Below are positions 37,501 through 47,200 of a stretch of DNA of 64,000 nucleotides, piece by piece. Below the pieces are notes generated by a model. It was not told the DNA's origin and did no database searches. It saw only the letters and a program-made list of their open reading frames with translations. Source of the DNA: Amyelois transitella (taxonomy: Eukaryota > Arthropoda > Insecta > Lepidoptera > Pyralidae). A program made the translations under genes and the position numbers. Within the stretch, counting starts at the first letter, position 1; the number at the start of each line of letters is the position of its first letter. The stretch is taken from contig NC_083514.1 in NCBI RefSeq assembly GCF_032362555.1, forward strand, positions 5,131,001 to 5,195,000, written 5' to 3'.

Positions 37501-39670
37501 CCTCAGACCACCCTTTTCCATTCTCGGCATTTAAAACTAAATACGCAAAAAATGTGATTACAGCGCGAATTGTGAGGACATATAATTCTACATTTCATGA
37601 TATTGACCCCTTTGCAGGCACCAGGGCTTAGAGGCAATTAAGTGACAGTATTATTATAAATATGTTAACATTAAATAAATAAATTAATAAATATATAGGG
37701 ACAAATCACACAAAAAAAATTATTTGTCTGTTTATGTATGTATATGTGTGTGTACATATATGTATAAACATATATGCATACATGTACTACTATTTTGGCA
37801 GGAGATATATTTACACCTGCATTTTTATTTTTTAATATCTCTTTGTAATATTAGTATATATAGATTATTTACTCGATACCACTCCATTCAAGGCTCAACT
37901 CTTAAAACGGGCCACCGCCAGAGAGGTTGGGGAGGGGGTGGGGAGGGTAGGGGAGGGTTTGTATGACCCCCCCCAAGTATTTTTTTTTGCCGGAAGCCCC
38001 CCCTTTTTTTTATACGAATTTTTGAAAATCTTAAAAATTGCACTAAACAATGCAATATTTTCGGTTTGTCATTGTAAACTGTGTTAATTTAGTATTAAAT
38101 AATTAGTTTGTCCATAAAACATGTACAACACATTAATTAATATATTTTAGCACTAAAAATATAGTCAAAAACTTTGCTTAAAAGTAAAAACAAAAAAGAC
38201 ACTAACTATGAACAGAACACCATCCGCCGTTTTGGTTATGTGCTACTGTCATCTTATCTACTGACTTCGAAAGTAGCTGTCGGTAAACGGACAGCAGGGG
38301 GTGCAGGGGGGCGCAGCCCCCCCGCACGGGGGGGTCGGGGGGCGGTAGCCCCCCGCAATGAAAAGAAACAAATTAGTCACAAATCAAACTCGGTTTGGTT
38401 AGGTTAGGTTAGGTTGGTGTAAACCACCAAAGCGGAGCGAGCGAAGCGAGCGGAGCGAGCGAAGCGAGCGGAGCATTCAAACTGAGTAAAAAAGTATAAT
38501 AGACAGTACGTATAGGTTAGGTTAGGTTTAACTCACCTTCACCCCTTTCATCCCTTCTGACTTTCCCCCCCCCTTGCCCATCTGGCGGTTAATGACCTTT
38601 AGCACACTTTTTATATGAAAACTTTAAAAATTCGTAAAAAAAAAACTATAGGCTTCCGGCAAGGGGGGGTCACGGGAGGGGGGGTGTTAACCCCTCCCCC
38701 ATCCCCCTGCCCCCTCCCCACCCCTCTCCGGCGGTGGCCCGTTTCAAGAGTTTAACCCCATTCAATTTTAATGAGTAATATATTTAAACGAGCAATTCTT
38801 GTATATATATAAACAGGATCTCGGAAACGGCTCCATGAAAGTTACAAATTAGGGGCTTTTTGGCTCAAAGAATCGATTTATCAAGGTCCTAGGTTCGAGA
38901 AAAGCTCGGTTCCCAAGATATATAAACATTTTAAAAACCGCGTTTTAAGAAACTATATCTGTGCCGTCTCTGGTAGACCGAGCAAAGCTCGGTCAACGGG
39001 GTACTGAGTATTTATTAATGTAAGCACTTCAAACCACTCATTCCACAGATTGCCATTCCAATTCGGTTAAATTTAACTTTTTTATTCACACCTAAAATTA
39101 GAGACTTAAAATATACTAGCGTCTTGATTAAGTGATAAGTACTTTCTTTATCAGTAACTATTGACTTTATTACAGTAATAGTAAGAGAAACCTGTCATTG
39201 GCCTCATAATAGCATAAGATTAATACTGTATCACTATTTAATGTATACGCTGTTGGTTTCTTTAATAAAATAAAATAAAAATACACACCTGAGCTTGAAC
39301 AAGTTGCTGAGATAGTGCCTGTAAAAAATCAACTTGTAAAGCGGAGCAAGCATCAAATTCCTCCACAGGTCTGACTAATTTAGACTGCTGGTCTTCTACT
39401 TCATCACTTAGTAATACTTCAGCTAGAGTTGGAGCTTCACTTGCTGGCAATGCATACTCCACTTCATCCAACTACAAACAGTACAGGAAAGATGTGTAAG
39501 TGTGGTAAAATGTGTGAAATTAAAATTGTAAAGGCACCCAAGTGTACGAAATTAGGGAAGAGAAACAACGGAAACTTTACCTCTTCGATATCTAAATACT
39601 GCAGACTATCAACAGACTCTAAATCTGAGTCTAATAAAGACTGAACAGAAGGAGTTTTTAACAAATCCAT
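25592..39670 (-). CDS. Vps8: VPS8, CORVET complex subunit
   Basis: Ten exons on the minus strand join in frame to about 1140 residues: 39670-39581, 39471-39289, 36542-35733, 35289-34958, 31141-31018, 30209-30056, 29702-29497, 29311-29141, 27048-26836, 26731-25592. VPS8 is a membrane-tethering subunit of CORVET on early endosomes and binds Rab5. The N-terminus (MDLLKTPSVQSLLDSDLESV) is acidic. Exon 3 encodes part of a beta-propeller (TVGTAHGHLLSFFEQ, LLAGYARGLICQYE). Exons 4-9 are alpha-solenoid, including QLIERLADFEPGLVERVIAS of the Vps8 family domain. The last exon ends in a RING-like zinc-binding region (CVRCGRRL, then HCARAVHASC and CGACG). The exon 9/10 junction is the least certain; the other donors are GTAAGT-like. 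Introns hold many transposons. The last exon is very GC-rich. Confidence 0.9.
27068..27215. repeat. Lepidopteran dispersed repeat, copy 2
   Basis: The pieces TTCTTCTTCCTCCTGGCGTA, CCACGGATCCTGGATTGTGT and CGTTTTTACGCAAAGCG match the copy at 24007. In VPS8 intron 8. Confidence 0.5.
27286..27420. repeat. Lepidopteran dispersed repeat, copy 3
   Basis: A more diverged copy, with TTCTTTCTGCTGGCGTTAGA and AACATTAAGCGATTTCCATC. In VPS8 intron 8 beside copy 2. Confidence 0.4.
27447..29110. mobile_element. hAT-like element with ATTCGGTATTCGG ends
   Basis: The left end (CAGATACAAGGAATATTCGG) and the reverse of the right end (GAGATGCAACGAATAGTG) resemble each other, and repeated ATTCGGTATTCGGC blocks lie inside both ends (27460-27525 and 29030-29095). 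Ends of this kind (GAGATGCAACGAATA) are familiar from insect hAT elements. Another TIR element (27589-28892) fills most of it. It is in VPS8 intron 8; no transposase is left. Confidence 0.5.
27589..28892. mobile_element. Nested TIR element, about 1.3 kb
   Basis: The left end TAGAGTCGTATGACTTTGAC and the right end GGGCCAAAGTCATACGACTC-TA are inverted copies with one difference. CGG flanks both sides, so the target duplication may be 3 bp. Inner copies of GGGCCAAAGT occur near 27773 and as a perfect 22-bp palindrome at 28471-28492. No transposase frame is seen. Confidence 0.65.
29370..29472 (+). mobile_element. Degenerate LINE 3'-end fragment
   Basis: GTATGCAAGGATTGTGGTAA, then GTAGGTA and AAAGTGGCGTGATTTTATG, match the tail of the LINE at 34497-34575 with gaps. 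In VPS8 intron 7. Confidence 0.4.
30480..30552. repeat. Perfect hairpin: 34-bp arms, 5-nt loop
   Basis: Arms 30480-30513 and 30519-30552 are exact reverse complements around TGTTT. The arms contain ATCGTATACGTCGGAAATAA. In VPS8 intron 5. Confidence 0.92.
30620..30735 (+). mobile_element. SINE fragment (3' half)
   Basis: It matches the 3' half of the SINE at 56885-57151 from GAGCCAAACAGCTGAACGTG through CTGTCTACCCCGCAAGGGAT to an ATGT-rich tail. In VPS8 intron 5. Confidence 0.65.
31617..33170 (+). pseudogene. mariner transposase, interrupted and catalytically altered
   Basis: The first part (31617-32116) reads a mariner DNA-binding region (RATVYNWFNEFKRGRSNLTD) up to ILTGDESWIYCY, the first catalytic Asp. 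After the LINE the gene resumes at YDPETKRQSAQWVFPFEELP and reaches LHHDNTSAHTARRTIDFL, then HSPHSPDLAPCNFYLF. Where the DD34D family has its third Asp, 34 residues after the second, this copy has Asn (CNF instead of CDF). Frameshifts and stops are also present, so it is dead. It ends RCCYIENNML. Confidence 0.85.
32117..32657 (-). mobile_element. 5'-truncated LINE inserted in mariner, 12-bp target duplication
   Basis: The insertion is flanked by GATTTATTGTTA (32105-32116 and 32658-32669). On the minus strand an open frame (32624-32136) reads VLVPTLMYGSESWVWQKKHE, then [20 protein letters not shown] and VGRPRRTYLDQIKDVL, the C-terminal end of a non-LTR reverse transcriptase, probably RTE-like. 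Its 3' end is an ATGT repeat. The truncated start is a normal result of target-primed reverse transcription. Confidence 0.9.
33285..34137. other. VPS8 intron 4, between transposons
   Basis: AT-rich intron. No coding frame is supported. A block at 33500-33560 (AAGATAATTTTACGGATATA) resembles the Helitron interior at 62985-63050, so part of it may be Helitron-derived. Confidence 0.35.
34138..34577 (+). mobile_element. LINE 3' end with internal deletion
   Basis: Same family as 32117-32657: LIPTLMYGSESWVWQKKHES from 34150, but about 40 bases are missing near 34325 (after DVVKGG), putting [13 protein letters not shown] in another frame. The tail GCCTACCCCTCCGGGAAAGA ends in ATGTATGTAT. Confidence 0.85.
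37003..37680 (+). mobile_element. LINE reverse-transcriptase C-terminal relic
   Basis: The frame at 37012-37290 reads KLARDLGVIFDNKMILCDHI, then FAYVRSILEYACPIWSPFY, and continues after a shift with ERIQKTFVNHLNYRARRPYE and GLLTLAQRRTIADMCILYDI. This is the post-RT region of a non-LTR element, followed by an AT-rich tail. In VPS8 intron 2, antisense to the gene. Confidence 0.75.
38394..38418 (+). repeat. TTAGG-like short repeat
   Basis: GGTTAGGTTAGGTTAGGTT occurs at 38399-38416, with a second shorter run at 38515-38530. The unit equals the insect telomere repeat but the tract is tiny and lies inside a MITE. Confidence 0.7.
38431..38474 (+). repeat. 18-bp tandem repeat, about 2.4 copies
   Basis: The unit is GGAGCGAGCGAAGCGAGC. 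It lies inside the MITE 37892-38757. Confidence 0.85.
38758..39288. other. VPS8 intron 2, right part
   Basis: A repeat-like segment at 38810-39010 contains the small hairpin ACCGAGCAAAGCTCGGT (38980) and an inverted CGAGAAAAGCTCGG nearby (38898); its family is not recognised. The rest is plain AT-rich intron. Confidence 0.35.
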
Positions 39671-40039
39671 AATAATATCCGTAATTAAATATTTACGTAC
39701 TAAAATAAGAATAATACTACTTATTAAAAATAAATAATGTGGTGTAGTTGTCGTTTTGTGTTTGATATCGCCACAGATATTATATACCTAAATAAACAAA
39801 CCCGATACAAAGATGGGGGCTAGAGATGTTCACTTGTTCATTTAGTCGATAATATTTTATCGATGTATGAGTGACTTAAGATTGTTTATTTCCAATCACA
39901 GTTGTAACTATAAATTTTAATACGTCTGTTATTTGGTTCTACATCTGGAATTCTAACTATCTCGGCTATAATCTAAGGTTCAACAATATTTTATCTATCA
40001 CCTATGTCATTCTGATAAAGTGTTTGAAAATCAAATATA
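39671..40039. other. VPS8 upstream region
   Basis: This should contain the VPS8 promoter and 5' UTR. No clear core motif is seen and no gene is supported. Confidence 0.35.
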
Positions 40040-40238
40040 ATTAATACCCTATGATTCAAATTACAGCTAAACCGCTGGACCGTTTGTGATGAAATTTGGT
40101 GTGGATGTAGTTAAATACCCGAGTTTAAATTAAGGTTACTTTTTTGTAAATAAATACAGTTAAAAACGTAGTACGTTATAGTTATATATGTTTATTATTT
40201 AGACAAACACGTGGGTGAAGCCGCGGAGCAATAGCTAG
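40040..40238 (+). mobile_element. Helitron 3'-end fragment
   Basis: It contains CTAAACCGCTGGACCGTTTG near 40068 and ends in the hairpin GGGTGAAGCCGCGGAGC followed by AATAGCTAG and T, a Helitron terminus. The 5' end is not identified. Confidence 0.55.
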
Positions 40239-40545
40239 TAGGTACTTTATATGTTTAGGTAGGTTACTTAAAAGAATTTTAACATTATATAGTACTGAAA
40301 GAAAGAAATTATTTATTGGAGCATAAAATACAAGCAAAACACAACTCTTATTCTAACTGCTTTCAATGATCATGACGCTGGTTTTCAGTGGAAACTTAAA
40401 ATTTAATTAAAAAGTGTCAGATAGCTCTACTTATAATGACAAAACAAGAAAAATTCAACGCTCTCTTCGTTTAATAAATATTTAAAAGGCTTTATCAAAT
40501 TAAATTAAACAGTAAAAAAAAAATTGTCTGTATATTTATAGAATA

Positions 40546-41765
40546 CTAGCTATAATACCCGGCTTCGCCAGGGAGTTGATATAAGATTACACGGTAGGTG
40601 AAATAAAAAAGTAAACTTTGACGCGATAGTAAAAAAAATTATTGAAAACATTCGCTCATTGTTTACACTATTTGCTTATAAACAACATTTTTCATTTTAT
40701 TGTCTGGAGTATATATATATAGATTTTTCGGATTTCCTACCCTTGAGCAAGCTACATATAGCTGACCGTGAGAGAAGCAGGGTTCTTTGAGGTTAATGCC
40801 ACAATATTTTAGTTTGTCCTTGCGCTTTGTTAATTGTAAAACTAAAAGCTAATTTAATTGGAAATTGCAGTCTTTTAAATTGAAATCGCAATTCAGAAGA
40901 TATCAGTGGTATTCTAGGTATAAATACTGTTTATCCTTTGTTCTTTCCAGAAATAAGTTCAGCTTCAATAATATTATTCGATAGCTGTTTTACGATCATT
41001 CTCGTTCCATTACATAGTATGATTGGAGATCCAATATTTTGGATTTTTGACAAAGACACACAACTTTAGATTTTTTGCATTTCGGATTATTTCGAGACCA
41101 TTTAAATTTGTGCATCGTTGATCAATTTCTTGTTCTTCATTTCCGATGAAATATACTTGCAGAAATTTATAGTCTTCGTTAGGCATTGGCAGTAACGATC
41201 CTATTTTGTGATAAATTTGCCCCTGAATTGAAAATACATATTCAAATTCATTTCTATTAGTGTTGGTCGAAGTAACTCCGAAAGAAGTAATTTGGAAGCA
41301 GGAGTTATATGATCTTATATTTTGAAGAAAGTGTTTTGATTCTTGTGTTTCCCCGGTCATGTAATGTAGAAATTCCTGCGGAGGTGCTTCCAGTGGTGGT
41401 AGACAAATTTTTCCATTCATGCAACAGAGACCTGGTGTTTCTTTACTGAATTTTTTCGCGTGGCAATATTGGCAAATGTTATTCATTTTTCCGATCACAA
41501 CATGTTTATGATTGTAATATTTTTTCGTTGGGTCCTAGTGGAATGCTTCCTTTGTTAAATTATCTTTTAAAATTCTCGATTCTTCTACACTTTCATTCTC
41601 TTTCCTTTCTTCACTTTTTGTGCTTCTCAGAGTTCTCATCCTGGTTCGTTGATTTTGTAAACGTGCTTCGCGCTCTTCTTCCGTTTCATTTCTTTGATGT
41701 TCTTTTTGTTTCCGCCGTTTCGCTGCAGAACTGGCAAGATCTCCTCCTCTTTTACGTCTAGGCAT
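40546..41765 (-). mobile_element. Decayed autonomous Helitron with large internal deletion
   Basis: On the minus strand a basic frame (41765-41535, MPRRKRGGDLASSAAKRRKQ) is followed by a Helitron-like N-terminal frame (41498-41010: CQYCHAKKFSKETPGLCC, then FQITSFG, IYHKIGSLLPMPNEDYKFLQ). Right after it, at about 41005-40720, comes the C-terminal end of the helicase (LCNGTRMIVKQL, then [13 protein letters not shown] of motif V/VI and LLSRSAICSLLKG-like remains). The Rep nuclease and most of the helicase core are missing, so a deletion joined the two ends. The element ends at CTAG (40549-40546) after a hairpin (GGCGAAGCCGGG). It is inactive. Confidence 0.8.
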
Positions 41766-42165
41766 TGTTTTCTATAAAATATAAATTAAATAAACATTTT
41801 ATAGACAAACAATTAAAAGAAAAAGAAAAACAATCATTAGAATTAATTAAAGACACTATTAATTATTTTTTCGAAAATAATAAATATAAATAATTAATAA
41901 TCAAACTGAGAACTGTTTTGGCATTGGCAACCCTTTACATTTTAAAATCTGCCTCTCTAAAAAAATCCTTTGATTCCACATTTATTAAATTATTTTGCAT
42001 CTACTCAATTATTATATTTTTAAAGGTGTCAAGTTTCATCTTTTGTTGACGGACCACTTCATTTAAACATTTAATTTTCTTTTTCTGTTTCTCCACTTTT
42101 TCTTCTCATCTTTTTAATTCTTGGAGTGCTGAATCCTGGAACATTAGAAAATTTTTAATTATATA
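41766..42165. other. Probable left part of the decayed Helitron, then AT-rich DNA
   Basis: The Helitron 5' end should lie here but a TC start could not be fixed. No gene is seen. Confidence 0.3.
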
Positions 42166-42418
42166 TACATACATACATACATACATTTGGTCACGTCCAT
42201 ATCCCTTGCGGGGTAGACAGAGCCAACAGTCTTGAAAAGACTGAATGGCCACGTTCAGCTATTTGGCTTAATGATAGAATTGAAATTCAAATAGTGACAG
42301 GTTGCTAACCCATCGCCTAAAAAAGAATCCCAAGTTTGTAAGCCCATCCCTTAGTCACCTTTTACGACATCCATGGGAAAGAGATGGAGTGGTCCTATTC
42401 TTTTTTGTATTGGTGATT
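42166..42418 (-). mobile_element. SINE-like repeat, nearly full length
   Basis: Minus-strand copy of the SINE at 56885-57151. The tail is (ATAC)n at 42166-42184; the head reads ACCAATACAAAAAAGAATAG at the right end. Confidence 0.8.
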
Positions 42419-42445
42419 TGCAAAAAATTAATTATTGATGAAAGT

Positions 42446-42511
42446 ACTCATGATTATAAAGTACTCATGCTGTTATTAATATAACAGCATGAGTACTTTA
42501 TAATCATGAGT
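42446..42511. repeat. Perfect hairpin: 31-bp arms, 4-nt loop
   Basis: Arms 42446-42476 and 42481-42511 are exact reverse complements around TAAT. The left arm contains ACTCATGATTATAAAGTACT. It lies just outside the SINE. Confidence 0.92.
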
Positions 42512-43086
42512 TATAAATATAACTGCATGAATGAATGACAAACCAAAATTATTTCATAACTAACTGCTCATACCAATTCAAGATTATCTTGTGGATGTGG
42601 ATTACTCGAGCTCGAGATGTTGGTTGATCAATAGTGTTTGATGGTTGATCTGTGGTACTTGTTATGTCCAATAATGCAAATTAGGATGGATGGTTTGCTG
42701 AAAGAGAAAAAATTGTCCATATAACATTTGACAAAAAATATTAATAAATATCCTTCTGTCCTTAGTTATTATATTATATAAGTTATTATCATGGCAATAC
42801 TAAAAATATTTAAGTATTAAATTCTTTTTATTTTAATAAAATCCGTACAACTATTTACAATAAGTTGAAAGTATCCATAATATTATCGAATTCTTTGAAA
42901 TAAAAAACTGATTTTACTGGCAAGAGATCAGTTATTATGTTATCTATCTTGTTGTTAAAATACGTAGGAAACCCCAGCACCATTTTTCACCAGCCAGATG
43001 CGACACTAGCGCTATGCGCATACAAGGGAACTATACGGTGAACCAATGTGTCTCCTGTTTTTAGACTAGAAGTCAACTTAAAATTA

Positions 43087-43988
43087 TATCGATATTTTTA
43101 TTCGATAGAAAACATCAGATCCCAGCATAGATGTTTATCCATATATCACTAGAAACCATTGTTCCTTTTTAAAGTTTAATATTACCTTTTTCCAATGAAA
43201 TGCTCAAATTTTATGGTCGTTAATTTCGTATGTGTGAATGTAGAATTAGAGACCAGAGTAACATAGTTAAACTAGTAATTTTCTATGAGTGTTACTTCAA
43301 TAGAATTATTTACTACTAAGATAGTGATGAGATGACTAAGATGAGTTATACCTGTGTATGTGAAATGAAAACGACAAATTATATTTTTAGATTATATTTA
43401 ATAGAAATATTTTATTGCATACCAGAAAACTTAAAAACAATAAAAGACATACTTAGTACTAGCCTTAATCTACCGGCAAAAACTAACTTTCACTTAACCT
43501 ATTAAAGACCAATGCTCTTTGGACAAACTTTGCAAAAATATAAGTTTAATTAATCTTTTACCATTCATTCTATTTCTCTGTTGACTTATCTTTTTGAGCC
43601 GCATTTGGAAATAAATGTTTGAATGTTAATTCGACAATAGTTAAATATTTGAAGGCAATCTTATCAAGCTTAGGAAATTGAATTTTTAGATCTTACCAAA
43701 TCTCTAAAGGATTTTGAATGAGCCTTCCTGCTACTGGTTCACGCAAACTGATCGATAATTCACCAGAAATTGCATTTTCTAGTCAAAAGTGATTCAAATC
43801 ATCAAGTAGTGTTAAAATCATAGTTTTTAATAGTTTCCTCAAAAATGAAGCAAATATTCGATATTTCGATGAATAAATATATCGATATATTGAATACAAT
43901 GAATGTTTGACAAAACATTGAATCAAACCGACACATCGTATGGAAAATATCGAATAAATTCGTTTTATCGATGTTATGAGAAAATCCC
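43087..43988 (-). repeat. About 900-bp AT-rich repeat, copy A
   Basis: Reverse-complement copy of 55494-56346. Shared blocks: TTCCATACGATGTGTCGGTT, AACACTACTTGATGATTTCA (through its inverse at 43797) and GATGTTTTCTATCGAAT. Both ends are rich in TCGATA. No coding frame; a non-autonomous DNA element is likely. Confidence 0.65.
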
Positions 43989-44273
43989 TATTAGACATAT
44001 ATATTAAATTAATATCTGTGCTGGTGCTGTGATTGTTTCTTCCTTTTCGAGTTGAAGATTTATCGCTATGTATTTAATTTTCATTTGAAGAGTTTAAAAT
44101 ATATAAAATAATCTTGTGTTTTGCGCCAGTAACAGTTACGCCGTTACAATTTATTTCAGAGCACAGACTCTTTTACTGCGATTGTAATAATTAATTGTTA
44201 AGTTAAACGGAGACGCCATTTTGTGCAAGGCAGACTATGATACCTATTGAATAATTTCTACAAAATACATCGA

Positions 44274-47200
44274 ATGATGGCTGAAAATAATTCTAAAGAA
44301 CCTCCTTTACAAACAATGAACGGGTTGCCTCCGAACCATAACCCATGGATGTATGGTTTGTACAACCACCAATACAACAGTTATCAGGGTGGTATGTACC
44401 ACCCACCTTATTATAACCAATACTTTCATCAAATGAGCCACAATGGAGGATTTTCTAATAACACTACTCATCAATTTCAACCCAAGGACGGCAAGAATGA
44501 ATTTGGTCACGTTCAATTCTCAAAACCACCTCCTCCGACTCCTTTGTTGGGCATGTCCCCATTGGACACCAGTCGGCCTTTCTTTAACCAGCCTCCTATC
44601 AGGTTTAATCTTAATGCTAATAGAAAATCTACTCCTATTCCGCAAAACGAAAATCCACTTTTGATCAATAGTATTGCTAAAAAGAAACGAAAGAAGGGAA
44701 ATAAGTCATTTGAAGAGGGTCAGAATTCTAGTATATCTGATTCTTTACCTCCATTACCAGATCACCCTCCACCATTACCACCTTGTCCTCCCCCTCCTGA
44801 CCTCCCTAAACCACCACCACCCCCTCTTGATGTTCCTCTTCCTCCTCCTTTAGCAACAGAAGATATACCAGAACCAGAAGAACCTATATGCGACGATAAA
44901 GCAAACGAATCTGATGTGGCTGTTAATAATGAATCATCAAATATTTTGAAATCTTCAACATTAAGTCAATCATCAGCTGGAACTTGGCCAGAGAGCTTAG
45001 AAAGATATATTAAACGATGTTATGAGAAATGTAAGACTGGTTTTGATCGGGATCAAATTGATATATGCTTAAAAGGTCGTATTACAGCTGCAGCTAATAA
45101 AGATGAAATATGGACTAGAAATTGGGATGAAGAGCCTATCCCTAGTGTTCACAGTGAACGAAATAATTTATTGGTTAAGCCTGTGCGTGGTTCTTTGTCT
45201 TTATATCAGAAATCAGAGAATGAACAAACAAAATCAAAACACAACTTGTCTTCACGGAGTTTTAGCAGTCACAGGAGTCCATCACAAAGAAGAAGAAGAC
45301 AGCATTCTAGAAGCAAATCCAGAAGTCCTTCTAGGAAAAGATTGAGGTACTATAATCTTTTATATCTATTTTAAGAAAATATATTTTTAGCGTATAATGT
45401 ATCTTGTAATGTATGTGTGTTAAATGTATGTGTATAGTCTTGAAAATTCATTTACAGTTCATCTTCAGCATCAAGTGATGAAATGGAAGAGAAGAAGACA
45501 TTGAAGGGCAAGGGTCGTCAAAAAGTTAAAGACCGATTATCACTTGATACAAAGAAACCAGAAAAGTTCAAGAATTCTAAAAAGAAACAAGCTGCTATGA
45601 ACAACCAGTTTATTGCTGAGGATGTTCAAGGAATAGCTGAAAAATTACAAAAACGAGCTGAAAGATTTGGAAATTCAAGTAATGTAGTACCCACCATAGC
45701 CAGTTCCATTCAACCAAGTAAGAGGGTGGAGCCAACTCATAAGAAACTGATTATTCAGGACGCAGAAGGAGAATATGAACTAAATAACATGCATATAGTT
45801 GGAACATGTTCAGATATAGAGAAATCATTCCTAAGATTAACAAAAGCACCAGAGGCTTGTGAAGTGAGACCAGTGCCAGTGTTAAAAAATTCTCTTAGGA
45901 ATGTCAAAGAAAGATGGATAGATAGACAGGATTATAGATATGCATGTGATCAGTTAAAATCAATAAGACAAGATTTGACAGTAAGTACTCAATACAATAA
46001 ACTCTGTTACATCAACTATTCCATTGGTAAAAACAGCATGTCATTCATACTTCTCATGCCATGATTGATTTTATTCAGCAAAGCTTTTGTAGTCTGCCAG
46101 CATTTAGTTAAAATAAATAATGGTAGGCAGTTATTGTTGATTTTTTTTCATAAGAAATAAAATAATATTTAAAAATAAAACTTATCTGTCATTATTCTAT
46201 TTTAGGTACAAGGCATAAGAGATAATTTTACTGTGGAAGTGTATGAGACCCATGCTCGGATTGCCCTGGAAAAGGGTGACCATGAAGAGTTTAACCAGTG
46301 CCAAACTCAACTTAAGATGCTTTATGGCGAGCTACCTGCAAGCAGAACTAATACACCAGAGTTCACTGCTTATAGGATATTGTACTACATTTTTACAAAA
46401 AACACATTAGGTTAGTAACAAAATTGTGTATCCACTGCAATTTGGTCTTTATATTTTAATACACCTGATTTTGCACTACAGCATTTGTTTTGTTGCAGAT
46501 CTAACAACTATATTTCAGTTTCTTTCCAAGGAAGACAGAGAAAATGAATGTATTAAACATGCTTTACAAACCAGATGTGCTTGGGCCACAGGCAACCTTC
46601 ACAAGTTTTTCTTATTGTATAAAACTGCACCATTAATGGCTGGTTACCTGATGGACTGGTTTGTGGAGAGGGAACGCAAAGTGTATTTGAAATACATCAT
46701 AAAGTCGTATGTCTATTGTTAAATTCTATTTATTAGCTTTAATGTTTTCATTTTAAAGTCATATTGATTTGATTTCAAATAGCATCAGGATGTTTGTTTT
46801 TTTTTTTGTATGGCTTATTTATTTTTTCAGAAAATATTTCGTGCATGCTTATTATTTAGTATAAGTATTTTAAATTGAAACATAAATATATCTCCATTTT
46901 AAATTATCACTGAGATATTAGAGGTATTTTGACCGATATTTTTATCTCGACTGGCTGTGCATAAGGGTGTGTTGGTCCTAACATTAATGAATGGAAGTGA
47001 AAGTTGGAAATGGCAAAAGAAGCATGAAAGCAGAATAAATGCAGTGGAAATGAGAGCGTTAAGGAGTATGATGGGTGTGAAATTGAGTGTCTGGATAAGG
47101 AACAGCGTGATAAGGGAATGTTGTGAGGTGAAAGAAGATGTAGTTACTGGAATAGAAAAGGGTATGTTAAGATGGTTTGGTCATGTGGAGAGGATGAATG

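Larger units (their letters stand above)
37892..38757. mobile_element. hAT-type MITE with G-run/C-run inverted repeats
   Basis: Ends: GGCTCAACTCTTAAAACGGG at 37892 and GGTTAAACTCTTGAAACGGG as the reverse complement of the right end at 38757; both continue into CCACCGCC and then long G runs for about 110 bp. CCATTCAA flanks both sides (37884-37891 and 38758-38765). The interior carries further G and C runs (38295-38360), (GGTTA)n and an 18-bp tandem repeat. No gene inside. In VPS8 intron 2. Confidence 0.85.

Noticed and set aside
38394..38530. Telomere or subtelomere
   Set aside because: Only three or four TTAGG units within a MITE inside a gene intron.
41528..41761. 77-codon plus-strand frame rich in Phe and Leu
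   Set aside because: It is the reverse of the basic Helitron N-terminal frame at 41765-41535.
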